Positions 9,509 to 18,325 of a DNA stretch of 64,000 nt are shown piece by piece. The stretch lies in NCBI RefSeq assembly GCF_030499515.1, contig NZ_JASTWJ010000001.1, positions 7,172,001 to 7,236,000 on the forward strand, in the 5' to 3' direction. A model generated the notes under the pieces. It did not search any database and was not told where the DNA came from. It was given only the letters and a program-made list of their open reading frames with translations. The stretch comes from Streptomyces sp. DT2A-34. Lineage in GTDB: Bacteria > Actinomycetota > Actinomycetes > Streptomycetales > Streptomycetaceae. The translations under genes were made by a program, and so were the position numbers. Position 1 is the first letter of the stretch; each line of letters starts with the position of its first letter.

Positions 9509-10180
9509 TTACGCCAGCACCCGCGCCAGCGCGAAACCGTCGTAGCCCTTGCTGCCCACCGTCTGGATCGCCGTGCCGCTCAACCTCGGGTGGCTGCCGA
9601 TCAGTTCGATGGCGGTGCGGGTGCCCCGGACGTCCGGCGCGGAGCTGTCCGCGTCGGCGACCCGGCCGCCGCGCACCACGTTGTCCACGACGACCAGGCT
9701 GCCGGTGCTCGTGAGTCTGAGGGCCCAGTCGACGTAGTGCGGGTTGTTGGCCTTGTCGGCGTCGATGAAGACCAGGTCGAAGGGTGCCGGGTTCTCGTCG
9801 GCCAGCTTGGGCAGCGACTCCAGGGCCGGGCCGACCCGCACCTCGACGATCTTGTCCAGGCCCGCCCGCGCGATGTTGCGGGTGGCGACCTCGGCATGCT
9901 TGGGGCTGTACTCCAGCGAGATCAGGCGGCCGTCGGCGGGCAGGGCGCGGGCCAGCCAGATGGTGCTGTAGCCGCCGAGCGTGCCGATCTCCAGGATGTT
10001 GCGGGCGCCCTGGATCTCGGCCAGGAGCTGGAGGAACTTGCCCTGCGGCGCGGTGACGTTGACGTGCGGGAGCTCGGCCGCGTCGCTGTCGCGCAGGGCC
10101 GCCTGGAGGGTGTCGTCCTCGGGTGAGAGGTGGGCGGAGAAGTACTCGTCGACGTCGTCCCAGAGCTGCGACTCGCTCAT
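9509..10180 (-). CDS. Family 3 O-methyltransferase (CCoAOMT/COMT-like)
   Basis: 223 residues, the standard length. Visible motifs: Ile-Leu-Glu-Ile-Gly-Thr-Leu-Gly-Gly-Tyr-Ser (SAM-binding, about 62-72), Leu-Glu-Tyr-Ser (about 88-91), and Phe-Ile-Asp-Ala-Asp-Lys-Ala-Asn-Asn (metal and catalytic region, about 138-146), then Val-Asp-Asn-Val. The ATG at 10180 has AGGAAAGG upstream. These cytoplasmic enzymes methylate catechol-type hydroxyls using SAM and a divalent metal. The substrate is unknown. Its promoter region contains six tandem 13-bp repeats, so expression is probably regulated. Confidence 0.88.
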   Translation of the reverse strand: MSESQLWDDVDEYFSAHLSPEDDTLQAALRDSDAAELPHVNVTAPQGKFLQLLAEIQGARNILEIGTLGGYSTIWLARALPADGRLISLEYSPKHAEVATRNIARAGLDKIVEVRVGPALESLPKLADENPAPFDLVFIDADKANNPHYVDWALRLTSTGSLVVVDNVVRGGRVADADSSAPDVRGTRTAIELIGSHPRLSGTAIQTVGSKGYDGFALARVLA

Positions 10181-10207
10181 CGCCTTGCCTTTCCTGTGGC
10201 CAGCTGG

Positions 10208-10285
10208 AAGCGCTGAGTAGAAGTGCTATGCAGAAGCGCTAAGTAGAAACGCTAAGTAGAAACGCTAACTAGATGTGCTAACGAA
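10208..10285. repeat. Six tandem 13-bp repeats upstream of the O-methyltransferase
   Basis: Six units in strict 13-base register, consensus AARYGCTAAGTAG (units start 10208, 10221, 10234, 10247, 10260 and 10273). Units 3-5 are nearly identical. The array begins 28 bases before the methyltransferase start codon. A 13-base period is not a codon multiple, so it is noncoding. An operator array is the simplest reading. Confidence 0.85.
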
Positions 10286-10369
10286 TGTGGTCGCGTGCCC
10301 CGCTCCCTGTCGGGGACTTTCCTGTTCGGGGGTTTCCGTTTCCCCGTCAGGGACTCCAGGATCGTCGAT

Positions 10370-11599
10370 TCAGCCGATCGGCGCAGGCGGCTGCGCCGGG
10401 GGCGAGGGCGGTGGCGGGGGTGGGGACGGAGGCCTCGGGGGCGTCGGGGGTGTCGGGGGCGTCGGCGCCTCCGGTCGTCGGGACCGGCGTACGGCGAGCA
10501 CCGCCCCCGTCGCCACGGCCAGGGCGGGGCCGCCCGTCACCGTCAGCAGCCACGCCGGGATGCCGGCCACCGTGCGCAGCCGGTCCTCGTGGATCACCTG
10601 CTGGAAGGGGTCGTCGGCCGCCGCCGTGCGCAGCACGTGGTCGCCGGAGATCCGCTCGGGGTACGGGAATTCCTGGCCGATCGCGGTCAGGAACGGGGTG
10701 TCGGCCGCCGCCAGCTCGGCCAGCGGGCCGGTCTTCGCCGTCACCCGGCCGGCGTAGGTGACGCGGGGGCGTTCGCCGCCGATGCGGGTGCTCGGTTCCA
10801 TGCGGTGCGCGGCCAGCACGTACAGGCCCAGCGACTGCGGGGTCTCGGCGAGGCGGGACAGGCGCATCGGGTACACCGGCTCGTCGGCCCGGAAGGTGAG
10901 GTGCAGCGGGTCCAGGGTGCCGGTCAGCGGCTCGCCGGAGCTGTCGGGGGCCAGCTTGACGGCGACGTACTCCCAGCGCTTTTGGACGTACGGCCGCAGG
11001 GCGCCGTCCAGGCGGGCCGGCAGGGCGAAGCCGTTGCTGTCCAGCCAGCCGTCGAGGGCGCCCGGGTCGGTGGCGGTCAGCCGGGCCACGTCGAAGGGGC
11101 CGAGCCGCTGCCGGCCGACCACGTCCACGGGAGGGGTGCGTCCGCCGCCGAACCCGGGCGGGGGCGGGCCGCCGGGCGTGCCGTCGCCGGTCACCAGGGG
11201 CCAGTCGCCGTCCTGGGGCCAGAAGTGGTATCGCTCGCGGTGCACGGGGGCGGTGACGGCGCGCAGCTCGTCGAAGAGGGCCGGGTCGCCGAGCCGGACC
11301 GTCGCCCGCCGCGGCACCGGCATGATCCACGCGACCCGCTCGGCGTCCCCGCCGACGGTCAGCCGCATCACGATCTGCTCCCGCGTCCCGTCCCACCGCA
11401 CGACGGACTCCTCACGCGCGACGGTCACGCGCCGCGCGTCGCCGGGCACCATGGCCCCGCAGCCGCACGCCCACGCGGGTGCCACGAGCTGTCCGAGCTG
11501 GAGGGCGAGCAGCGCCGCGACGACGGTGAGGGCGCGGCCCCGGGACCGCCCCCGCACCCCTTCCCGCAGCGACCCGGCCATTGCCCGTATCCCCTCCAT
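10370..11599 (-). CDS. DUF2330 domain protein, secreted and membrane-anchored
   Basis: About 409 residues. The signal peptide ends Ala-Trp-Ala just before the family hallmark Cys-Gly-Cys-Gly-Ala-Met. The DUF2330 domain follows (Ile-Val-Met-Arg-Leu-Thr-Val, then Val-Ala-Trp-Ile-Met-Pro-Val-Pro). One C-terminal transmembrane helix and a Pro/Pro-Thr-rich tail end the protein. Thus the domain faces outside. Starts at 11617 (GTG), 11599 (ATG) and 11581 (ATG) are all in frame; the last two each have GGAGGGG nine bases upstream, and I chose the longer. Function of DUF2330 is unknown. Confidence 0.82.
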   Translation of the reverse strand: MEGIRAMAGSLREGVRGRSRGRALTVVAALLALQLGQLVAPAWACGCGAMVPGDARRVTVAREESVVRWDGTREQIVMRLTVGGDAERVAWIMPVPRRATVRLGDPALFDELRAVTAPVHRERYHFWPQDGDWPLVTGDGTPGGPPPPGFGGGRTPPVDVVGRQRLGPFDVARLTATDPGALDGWLDSNGFALPARLDGALRPYVQKRWEYVAVKLAPDSSGEPLTGTLDPLHLTFRADEPVYPMRLSRLAETPQSLGLYVLAAHRMEPSTRIGGERPRVTYAGRVTAKTGPLAELAAADTPFLTAIGQEFPYPERISGDHVLRTAAADDPFQQVIHEDRLRTVAGIPAWLLTVTGGPALAVATGAVLAVRRSRRPEAPTPPTPPTPPRPPSPPPPPPSPPAQPPAPIG

Positions 11600-11617
11600 C
11601 CCCGCAAACCCCTCCAC

Positions 11618-11915
11618 CGTGCTGACGTCAGGGCTTCAGACGGTACGGCCGATGATCCGGTTCCGGGGCCCGGTCCCGCGATGTGAACGATTCCGCGTCC
11701 GCGGGAGGCGACCCGCGGGAGGCGACCCACGGGAGGCGAGGGGACCGGTGCCCGACTATCGTCATCCGGACAAAAGGAGAGCAGACGTCAGGTGAAGGCA
11801 GGGTTGCCTGCGTCTCTCCCGGGGGTGGTGCGGGCCTCGCCGGGTCCGTGACGATTCCTTTGCGTGTGGGACGTGTGGGACCTGTGGGACGACCGGGGCG
11901 GGAGGCCGACGAGGC
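11618..11915. other. Divergent intergenic region with two small tandem repeats
   Basis: Holds the promoters of two divergent genes. Two short arrays are visible: GCGGGAGGCGACCC three times (11701-11742, last copy diverged) and TGTGGGACC/G three times (about 11865-11891), the latter close to the GTG start of the downstream gene. No clear -10/-35 pair or further gene. Confidence 0.55.
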
Positions 11916-13970
11916 GTGGCGAATGCGGATCACGGTGGGCGACCGGCGGAGGCACTCGGAGCCACGGCCGTCGGTACGGTTCAGGCACGCCTGCGCGTGG
12001 CGCGCCTCGGTCTGTGGCTGGTCGCCGCGATTCTCGGCGTACGGCAGGTGGCCGTCGTCCTCGGCACTCCCTCCGGGGAGCGGCTGACGGACCTGGAGAC
12101 CTGGGTCGGCCCGGACGGCGTTCTGCATGTGAAGGGATCGCTGTACGACTCGACGCAGTTCACCGGTACGCCGTTCGGCGGGCTCGTCCTCAAGCCGCTG
12201 ACGCGCGCCGCCGAGCAGGCCCTCGGCTGGGGCTGGACCTTCGGCACCCTCCTGCTCGTCGTCGCCCTCGGCCTGGTCGCCGCCCGTGCCCTGCCGCAGC
12301 CGGTGAGCAGACGGGCCTCGCTGCTCGCCGCGCCCGTCGCGATCAGCCTGCTCATGCTGTCGTTGCCGGTGCGCAACACCCTCTACCTCGGCCAGACCAG
12401 CATCATGCCGGTCCTGCTCGTCCTGCTCGGCTGCTTCGCCGTGCGCGGTGAGCGGGCCAGCGGCGTGCTCATCGGGCTCGCGGCCGCGCTCCAGCCGACC
12501 CTGCTGCTGTTCACCCCGCTGCTGTGGTTCACCGGCCGCCGCCGGGCCGCGCTCTCCACGGGGGCCGCGTTCGCCGCGAGCACCGTGGTCGCCTGGGTGG
12601 CGATGCCGGGCGACTCGTACACCTACTGGGTGCACCACGTGGGCGGCGTCGGTCTCGGCGGCCGCGCCGACGACCTCGCCAACCAGTCCCTGCACGGCGC
12701 CCTGCTGCGGCTGGGGCTGACGGGCCCGCTGGAGATCGCCCTCTTCCTGCTCCTCGGTGCCGCCGTCGCCGTCCTCGCGCTGCGCCGCGCCGTGCGCTAC
12801 GCCCGCGACGGGCAGCTCCTCCTCGCCGTCGCGATCACCGGCTGCGCGGCGATCGTCGCGTCCCCCACGGCCTGGCAGCACCAGCTGCTGTGGGTGCTGC
12901 TCGCGGTCGTCGGGCAGGTCGGCAAGCGGGCGGGCGACCGGTACGTGTGGCCGGTCGCCGTCATCCTGGTGATGACGCTGCCGGCGAAGACGATGGTGCC
13001 GGACAAGGTGATCTTCCACCCCCTGCGCGCCGACCTGATCCTCCTGGCCGCGCTCGCCACGGCCGTCGTCGTGCCGTTCCTGTCGCGTACGTCGCCGTAC
13101 TGGCAGACGCCGATCCCGACCCGGTACGCCGACCCGGTCCCGTCCCGCTTCCGGCGTATCCCGCTGGTGCCGTTCCTGCGCCGGGTGCTGAGCCGTCCGA
13201 ACCTGCTCTTCGAGCTGTTGCTGATCCGGGTCACCTACTACGCGTACGCCCAGATCCGCCTCGCCGCGGCCGGCGGCTCCCACTCGGCCGGCCGGGTCAC
13301 CGCCGAGGAGCACGGCGCGGAGATCCACTCCATCGAACGCGCCCTGCGCATCGACATCGAGTACTGGGCCAACCACGCCGTGGTGAAGATCGACTGGCTC
13401 CGGAACTTCTTCGACTTCTACTACGAGTCGTTCCACTTCGGCGTCCCGCTCGCCATACTCGGCGTCCTCTACTGGCGTCGCCCGGTCGACTACCGCTGGG
13501 CCCGCTCCGCGATCGGCTTCGCGACGGTCTTCGCCCTGATCGGCTTCTGGCTCTACCCCCTCGCCCCGCCCCGCCTGATGCCCGGCCTCGGCTTCATCGA
13601 CACAGTCCACGGTCCACAGGACTTCACCCAGCCCGACTACGGCACCCTCACCGAACTCACCAACCAGTACGCGGCGATGCCGTCCCTGCACTTCGGCTGG
13701 TCCCTGTGGTGCGGCCTGGTCATCCTCGTCCTGGCCCCCAACTGGTGGCTGAAGACCCTCGGCCTGCTGCACCCCCTCCTCACGGTCACCGCGATCGTCG
13801 TCACCGGCAACCACTGGGTACTGGACGCGGCAGGCGGCGCGCTGGTCGTCGCCGCGGGCTTCGGCATGACGCACCTGCTCCAGGGACCGCGCGCCAGGAC
13901 GGTCACGCCGGAGGCGGAGCGGGTCAGCGGCGGTTCCCCGGTGCCGGTGAAGGACCGTGCTGCGAGCTGA
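11916..13970 (+). CDS. GT87-like glycosyltransferase / PAP2-type fusion membrane protein
   Basis: 684 residues. The first half (about 25-395) is a polytopic GT-C-like module of the GT87 (mannosyltransferase) type, with Thr-Asp-Leu-Glu-Thr-Trp early and Gly-Gln-Thr-Ser-Ile in a loop. The second half (about 420-655) is a PAP2/inositol phosphorylceramide synthase-like module, with Met-Pro-Ser-Leu-His-Phe-Gly-Trp and Gly-Asn-His-Trp-Val-Leu-Asp-Ala carrying the catalytic His residues. The fusion suggests transfer or dephosphorylation of polyprenyl- or phospholipid-linked sugars in the membrane. The GTG at 11916 follows GGGAGG. The last 26 residues are encoded inside a duplicated noncoding block (see repeat at 13891). 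Confidence 0.85.
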   Translation: MANADHGGRPAEALGATAVGTVQARLRVARLGLWLVAAILGVRQVAVVLGTPSGERLTDLETWVGPDGVLHVKGSLYDSTQFTGTPFGGLVLKPLTRAAEQALGWGWTFGTLLLVVALGLVAARALPQPVSRRASLLAAPVAISLLMLSLPVRNTLYLGQTSIMPVLLVLLGCFAVRGERASGVLIGLAAALQPTLLLFTPLLWFTGRRRAALSTGAAFAASTVVAWVAMPGDSYTYWVHHVGGVGLGGRADDLANQSLHGALLRLGLTGPLEIALFLLLGAAVAVLALRRAVRYARDGQLLLAVAITGCAAIVASPTAWQHQLLWVLLAVVGQVGKRAGDRYVWPVAVILVMTLPAKTMVPDKVIFHPLRADLILLAALATAVVVPFLSRTSPYWQTPIPTRYADPVPSRFRRIPLVPFLRRVLSRPNLLFELLLIRVTYYAYAQIRLAAAGGSHSAGRVTAEEHGAEIHSIERALRIDIEYWANHAVVKIDWLRNFFDFYYESFHFGVPLAILGVLYWRRPVDYRWARSAIGFATVFALIGFWLYPLAPPRLMPGLGFIDTVHGPQDFTQPDYGTLTELTNQYAAMPSLHFGWSLWCGLVILVLAPNWWLKTLGLLHPLLTVTAIVVTGNHWVLDAAGGALVVAAGFGMTHLLQGPRARTVTPEAERVSGGSPVPVKDRAAS

Positions 13971-14512
13971 TCGGTGGCGGCCGGGGAGAGAACGGTGTGC
14001 AAGGAGGCTGGTCCGGGGATGGGGGCAGCAGTGGTTTGTCGGCTTCGGTGAGGGCTCGTGCTCTGGGGTGATCGGTGGTGGACGGGGTGTGGTGTGCGGT
14101 GAGGGGGGCGTGCCGGGCCGGTCGTTGCGGGCCGCCGCATTCGTACGGCGGCTCCCGCGCGCCAGGACGGTCACGCCGGAGGCGGAGCGGGTCAGCGGCG
14201 GTTCACCGGTGCCGGTGAAGGACCGTGCTGCGAGCTGATCGGTGGTGGCCGGGGAGAGAACGGCGTGCAAGGAGGCTGGTCCGGGGATGGGGGCAGCAGT
14301 GGTTTGTCGGCTTCGGCGAGGGCTCGTGCTCTGGGGTGATCGGTGGTGGACGGGGTGTGGTGTGCGGTGAAGGGGTGGCGTGCCGGGCGGTCGGCCCGGG
14401 CCGCCGCATTCGTACGGTGGCTCCCGCGCCCAGGACAGTCACGCCGGCGGCCGAGAAGCTCAGCAGCGGCTCCCCGGTTCCGGTGAAGGACCGTACTCCG
14501 AGCTGATCCGGT
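13891..14512. repeat. 268-bp tandem duplication, two full copies plus a partial third
   Basis: Aligned points CCAGGAC occur at 13894, 14162 and 14430, giving a period of exactly 268. Copies 1 and 2 are nearly identical; the third covers about 80 bases. Copy 3 contains the last ~16 codons and stop of the convergent membrane-protein gene. Copies 1 and 2 retain that coding tail in frame on the minus strand (Ile-Ser-Ser-Gln-His-Gly-Pro-Ser-Pro-Ala-Pro-Gly then stop). The gap 13971-14459 holds nothing else. Confidence 0.9.
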
Positions 14513-16097
14513 ACTCGCCGGGGGAGGAGACAGTCAGGCGGGTGAACTCGCCCTGTTGGGTGAGGCAGCCGTCGCCGTCCGTGTGCAGCCAGGGTGAGTA
14601 GGCCACGCGGACGGTCGCCGTCCCGGCCCGGGGCATGCGTATGACGAGGTCGGCGCTGGACGTCGAGACGATGTCGGCGGGGGCGGTCACGAGGGGGACC
14701 GCGTTCCGTACTCGGTAGACCCGCCAGTGCTCGTCCTGCCATACCGGCTCCAGCCACTCGGGGCGGTGGTCGCGTATGAGCGCCGCCTCGACCTTGGCGT
14801 AGGCGTCGGGCCTGCCCAGGGGCAGTACGACGAAGCCGACGGCCCAGCGGTCCAGCCAGGTCCGGTAGGTGGTGGGGGAGAAGGAGCCGTCGTAGAAGAG
14901 GCGGGCGCGCTCCATGTCGAGTTGGCGGTTCCAGCCGCGGGCCATGTTGACGTGCGGGGCGAGGCCGCTGGCCTCGCGGTGGTTGTGGGCCGGGACGACC
15001 TCGACGCGGGTGCGGTCGGCGCCGAGGCGGTCGAGGGCGCGGACCACTCCGTGGGTCTCGGTGGCCCAGGCGGGCACCTTCGTGGAGACGTACAGGTCGT
15101 CGCCGGTCTTCTTGGTGACCCAGGCGACGGAGAAGACGAGGGCGGCGATCAGGAGGTTCCGGCGGAGCTTCGCGAGCCGGGGCTGGGCCACCAGGGCGGC
15201 GAGGAGGGCGGCGGGCGCGAACAACTCGGCGAAGCGCTCGACGTTCGTGCCCACCGGCGAGGCGATGAGATACGTCAGGACCGTCCCCGCCGCGTAGACG
15301 GCCCCGCTCCAGCGGGCGACGCGCCACGTGCGCGGAGCGAACGCCGTGACCGCGAGGCCCAGGAAGAAGGGCGGCCAGATGCGGTCGGCGGACATCAACT
15401 GCTCGCCCTTGAAAGGGAAGAGGAGAGCCGTCGCGCCGACGGTCACGGCGGGCGGGACCAGGAGGGCGAGGGCGCGGCCGTACTCGCGGGTGGCGAGGTG
15501 GGCGGCGCCGACGACGACCACGAAGAGCCCCGCCACCGGGCTGGCCATGGTCGCGAGCGCGGCGTACGCGCCGGCGAGGACGATCCGCCGCTCACGGGTG
15601 AGCAGGAGGCACGCGGCGAGTCCGAAGGCGACGCCGAGGGCGAAGGTGGTGCGGCCGGAGGCCACGTTGCACCACAGGGCGAAGGCGGCCAGCAGGGCGG
15701 GGCCGAGGGGTCTTCGGACGCTCCTGGCGCGGGTGATGAGGACCGCTGCCAGCCAGGTGGCGGCCAGGCCCGAGACGACCGTGACCGCGCGGACACCCAG
15801 GGCGGCCATCAAGTACGGGGATATCAGGCTGTAGTTGGCGGTGTGCGTGCCGCCGTACCAGAAGAGGTTGTAGGCCGAGCCGCCGTGCCGCTCCGCGAAG
15901 CCGGCCCACGCGTACTGGGCTGCCAGGTCGCCGCCGCCGGTGGCGAGGAACGCCCACCACACGAGGTACAGGGGCAGCGGGGCGAGCGTGGCGAGAAGCG
16001 GGACACGATGGCGGGCCCACAACGTGGGCAGGCGCCGCTCCTGAGCCGGGGCCGTCGGCCGCGCGGGTCTTGCACGGGTGAGTTCGGCAGGGACCAT
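14460..16097 (-). CDS. Polytopic integral membrane protein, GT-C-like, with extracytoplasmic tail
   Basis: 545 residues with about ten hydrophobic segments in residues 30-345, then a soluble C-terminal region of about 200 residues containing His-Asn-His-Arg-Glu and Trp-Asn-Arg-Gln motifs and a beta-rich end. The layout recalls membrane glycosyltransferases using polyprenyl donors, but no diagnostic catalytic motif is clear. Proteins of this kind in Streptomyces are often mislabelled as MFS; I call only a membrane protein. ATG at 16097, without a clear ribosome site. Its 3' end belongs to the duplicated block described above. Confidence 0.75.
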   Translation of the reverse strand: MVPAELTRARPARPTAPAQERRLPTLWARHRVPLLATLAPLPLYLVWWAFLATGGGDLAAQYAWAGFAERHGGSAYNLFWYGGTHTANYSLISPYLMAALGVRAVTVVSGLAATWLAAVLITRARSVRRPLGPALLAAFALWCNVASGRTTFALGVAFGLAACLLLTRERRIVLAGAYAALATMASPVAGLFVVVVGAAHLATREYGRALALLVPPAVTVGATALLFPFKGEQLMSADRIWPPFFLGLAVTAFAPRTWRVARWSGAVYAAGTVLTYLIASPVGTNVERFAELFAPAALLAALVAQPRLAKLRRNLLIAALVFSVAWVTKKTGDDLYVSTKVPAWATETHGVVRALDRLGADRTRVEVVPAHNHREASGLAPHVNMARGWNRQLDMERARLFYDGSFSPTTYRTWLDRWAVGFVVLPLGRPDAYAKVEAALIRDHRPEWLEPVWQDEHWRVYRVRNAVPLVTAPADIVSTSSADLVIRMPRAGTATVRVAYSPWLHTDGDGCLTQQGEFTRLTVSSPGEYRISSEYGPSPEPGSRC

Positions 16098-16203
16098 GTG
16101 ACCGAAGACGCCGAATCAGGCCGGTTCGTTCATCCGACGAGTGCACACATTCTCCATCGAAGGACACCCGGATCTCCGCCAACCAGCATGAATAGGCGAC
16201 TGC

Positions 16204-16218
16204 TTGACGAAACGTCAA
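16204..16218. promoter_or_regulatory. Perfect palindrome TTGACGAAACGTCAA upstream of conservon
   Basis: Arms TTGACG and CGTCAA with a 3-base centre. A TATTAT sequence follows at 16232-16237. The site lies in the 292-bp divergent region and could be an operator for the conservon (172 bases downstream) or the membrane protein on the other strand. Confidence 0.45.
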
Positions 16219-16389
16219 CTATCTCCGGTGATATTATCCGGGCACTTGCCAGGCAGGTCACAAGCTCCGGGACGACATCTCGGCGGCAAGGGGCAGCCCC
16301 TGTCGGTGAGCCCACTGTCTACTACCGCCTGCCGATAGCGAGCGGGCAGGTTTTCAGCAACTGGGCTTCAGTCGCTTGAAGAGAGTCAT

Positions 16390-17553
16390 ATGACGCAATA
16401 CATGCTGGATCCGGCGATCTGGGGGCTCGTTGTCGGTGCCCCTGCCGCGGCCACGGTCATAGTTCGCCAGCAGAGGGCGATACGGAAGTTACGCAAGGGG
16501 AACGACCAGCTCAAATCTTCGTACGCCGCTCTGGAGGGCGGTTACGAGGCGGTCATCCGGCAGACCGAGGAGCGCGCCGGGGAGGAAACCAAGACGGTCC
16601 TGAAGTCCGCCATGCGGACTCTCCAGGGCTTGGCTGCCGAGCAGCAGCTGGTCATCTCCAAGCTGCAGGTGAAGTACGGAGACTCGCCGATTCTCCGGGA
16701 CCTGCTGGAGATCGATCACATGAACTCCCAGTTCGGCAGGCGGGCGCAGTCCATCGCCGTCCTGTGTCAGGGCTGGCTCGGCCGGCAACGCGAGGCGGCT
16801 TCGGTCTACGACGTGATCCGCAGCGCGCAGGGTCGGATCCGCCACTATCAGCGGGTCGAGATCCTCTCGCAGGTCGATTACGCCGTCACCAACAGGGCGG
16901 TCGAGCCGGTCGCCCTGGCGGTCGCCGAACTCCTCGACAACGCCACGAGCTACTCCGCTCCGGAAACCTTGGTCGAGATCAACGTGCGGTCCGTGCCCAA
17001 GGGCATCTGTGTCGTGGTCGACGACGCGGGTGTCGGCATGAACGAGGAGGAGAAGGCCAAGGCGGCGGAGCTGCTGTCCGGGGAACGCGCCGCGAGCGTC
17101 TCCGGGCTCGGGAACCCCCCGCAGTTCGGTTTCGCGGTGATCGGTGCGCTCTGCCAGCGCTACGGCTTCAGCGTCTCCGTCGACTCCACCTCTCCGTACG
17201 GCGGTGTCCGCGCGGTAGTGCTTGTTCCGGAGGAGCTGCTCACCAGCATGCCGGAGCCCAAGCAGCCGCACGCGGCCGGCCATGCGGACGCGCGCTCGGA
17301 CGGAGCCGACACGGACGCCCCGGCGACGACCGCCGACGGACTGCCCAAGCGCCGGCGCAAGCAGCGCCCCATGGCTGTCGTCCCGGGCAGCGGTTCGGGT
17401 GCTCAGCGCCCGCCGACCCGCTCCAACGAGGAGACGGCGTCGATCATGAGCGCCTTTCAACGGGGGACCCAGACCGGCCGCGCCGCACCGTTGGACGCGA
17501 CGCGCGGGCCGAGCCACGCCGACGCACGTAAGGGACCGGAGACCACCTCGTGA
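16390..17553 (+). CDS. cvnA: Conservon sensor-kinase-like ATPase CvnA
   Basis: 387 residues: a short hydrophobic N terminus (about 10-25), a coiled region, a degenerate histidine-phosphotransfer box (Leu-Glu-Ile-Asp-His-Met-Asn at 106-112), and a HATPase domain with N box Glu180-Leu-Leu-Asp-Asn184-Ala, and Asp-Asp-Ala-Gly-Val-Gly-Met at 211-217. The C-terminal ~110 residues are polar and low-complexity. CvnA proteins are membrane-proximal kinase-like partners of a small GTPase in the conservon signalling units of actinomycetes. First of five overlapping genes (GTGA overlap with cvnB). ATG at 16390 follows a weak AGAGAG. Confidence 0.92.
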   Translation: MTQYMLDPAIWGLVVGAPAAATVIVRQQRAIRKLRKGNDQLKSSYAALEGGYEAVIRQTEERAGEETKTVLKSAMRTLQGLAAEQQLVISKLQVKYGDSPILRDLLEIDHMNSQFGRRAQSIAVLCQGWLGRQREAASVYDVIRSAQGRIRHYQRVEILSQVDYAVTNRAVEPVALAVAELLDNATSYSAPETLVEINVRSVPKGICVVVDDAGVGMNEEEKAKAAELLSGERAASVSGLGNPPQFGFAVIGALCQRYGFSVSVDSTSPYGGVRAVVLVPEELLTSMPEPKQPHAAGHADARSDGADTDAPATTADGLPKRRRKQRPMAVVPGSGSGAQRPPTRSNEETASIMSAFQRGTQTGRAAPLDATRGPSHADARKGPETTS

Positions 17554-17951
17554 AGAACGACCTGTCATGGATGCTGGACAGTGCCCTGGAGATTCCCGGC
17601 GCCCTGCACGCGGTCCTGGTCTCAGCCGACGGTCTGCTGATGGCCCGTACGAAGGAGCTCGGGCGGGACTCGGCCGAAACGGTCGCCGCCGCCATGAGCG
17701 GTGTGCAGTCACTCAGCCGGTCCCTGGGGTTCTTCTGCGACGGTGAGAACCTGCAGTGGCGCCAGACGCTGCTGGAGTTCGACGGTGGCTGGGTCTTCCT
17801 GATCTCCGCCGGCGAGGGCGCCTACCTCGCGGTCTCGGCGGTCCCCGACATCGACATGGCGGACATCACTTTCCGTATGCAACAGCTGGTCGGCCAGTTG
17901 GGCAAGGAACTGGCCACATCACCCCGTGAGGACATCGGCCACCGCTCATGA
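17550..17951 (+). CDS. cvnB: Conservon roadblock/LC7 protein CvnB
   Basis: 133 residues, a single roadblock/LC7 (MglB-like) fold: Ser-Trp-Met-Leu-Asp then Val-Ser-Ala-Asp-Gly-Leu-Leu-Met-Ala as the first beta hairpin. Family members act as GTPase-activating or scaffold proteins for the MglA-like GTPase, here CvnD. The GTG at 17550 overlaps the stop of cvnA, and the stop overlaps the ATG of cvnC, so the genes are translationally coupled. Confidence 0.93.
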   Translation: MKNDLSWMLDSALEIPGALHAVLVSADGLLMARTKELGRDSAETVAAAMSGVQSLSRSLGFFCDGENLQWRQTLLEFDGGWVFLISAGEGAYLAVSAVPDIDMADITFRMQQLVGQLGKELATSPREDIGHRS

Positions 17952-18325
17952 CTGACAACACCCCCGATGAGTCAGAAGCCGCAGAGTTAGTACGGCCGTA
18001 CGTCATCACACGCGGGCGGGAGCTGCCCGCCGAGGACCAGTTCTCCCTGATCACCCTCGTGACGACAGCCGGCGACCGGCGGCAGCGCCCCACCAGGCTC
18101 TCCCCCGAAGAGCAGCATCTGCTGGACATGTGCTCCGGCGGCTACCTCTCGGTCGCCGAGCTCGCCGGTCACACCCAACTCCCCCTGGGCGTGCTGAAGA
18201 TCCTGCTCAGCTCACTGGCCGAGGGCGGCTATCTGATCACCCGAGCGCCCGTACCCCGGGCCCGTCTCGCCGACCGACAGCTTCTCCAGGAGGTGCTGGA
18301 TGGACTCCAAGCGCGTTTTGGATGA
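17948..18325 (+). CDS. cvnC: Conservon DUF742 protein CvnC
   Basis: 125 residues of the DUF742 family: an N-terminal Leu-Val-Arg-Pro-Tyr-Val-Ile-Thr-Arg-Gly motif (about 15-25), then a small winged-helix-like region containing Tyr-Leu-Ser-Val-Ala-Glu-Leu-Ala (about 61-68). Constant third gene of conservons; its biochemical role is unclear, but it is thought to join the CvnA/B/D membrane complex. Overlaps cvnB by 4 bases and cvnD by 26. Confidence 0.92.
   Translation: MTDNTPDESEAAELVRPYVITRGRELPAEDQFSLITLVTTAGDRRQRPTRLSPEEQHLLDMCSGGYLSVAELAGHTQLPLGVLKILLSSLAEGGYLITRAPVPRARLADRQLLQEVLDGLQARFG

Noticed and set aside
10208..10285. CRISPR or plasmid iteron origin
   Set aside because: No spacers, no replication initiator gene, chromosomal context.
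14460..16097. MFS transporter
   Set aside because: Helix pattern and large soluble C-terminal domain do not fit MFS, and no motif A is present.
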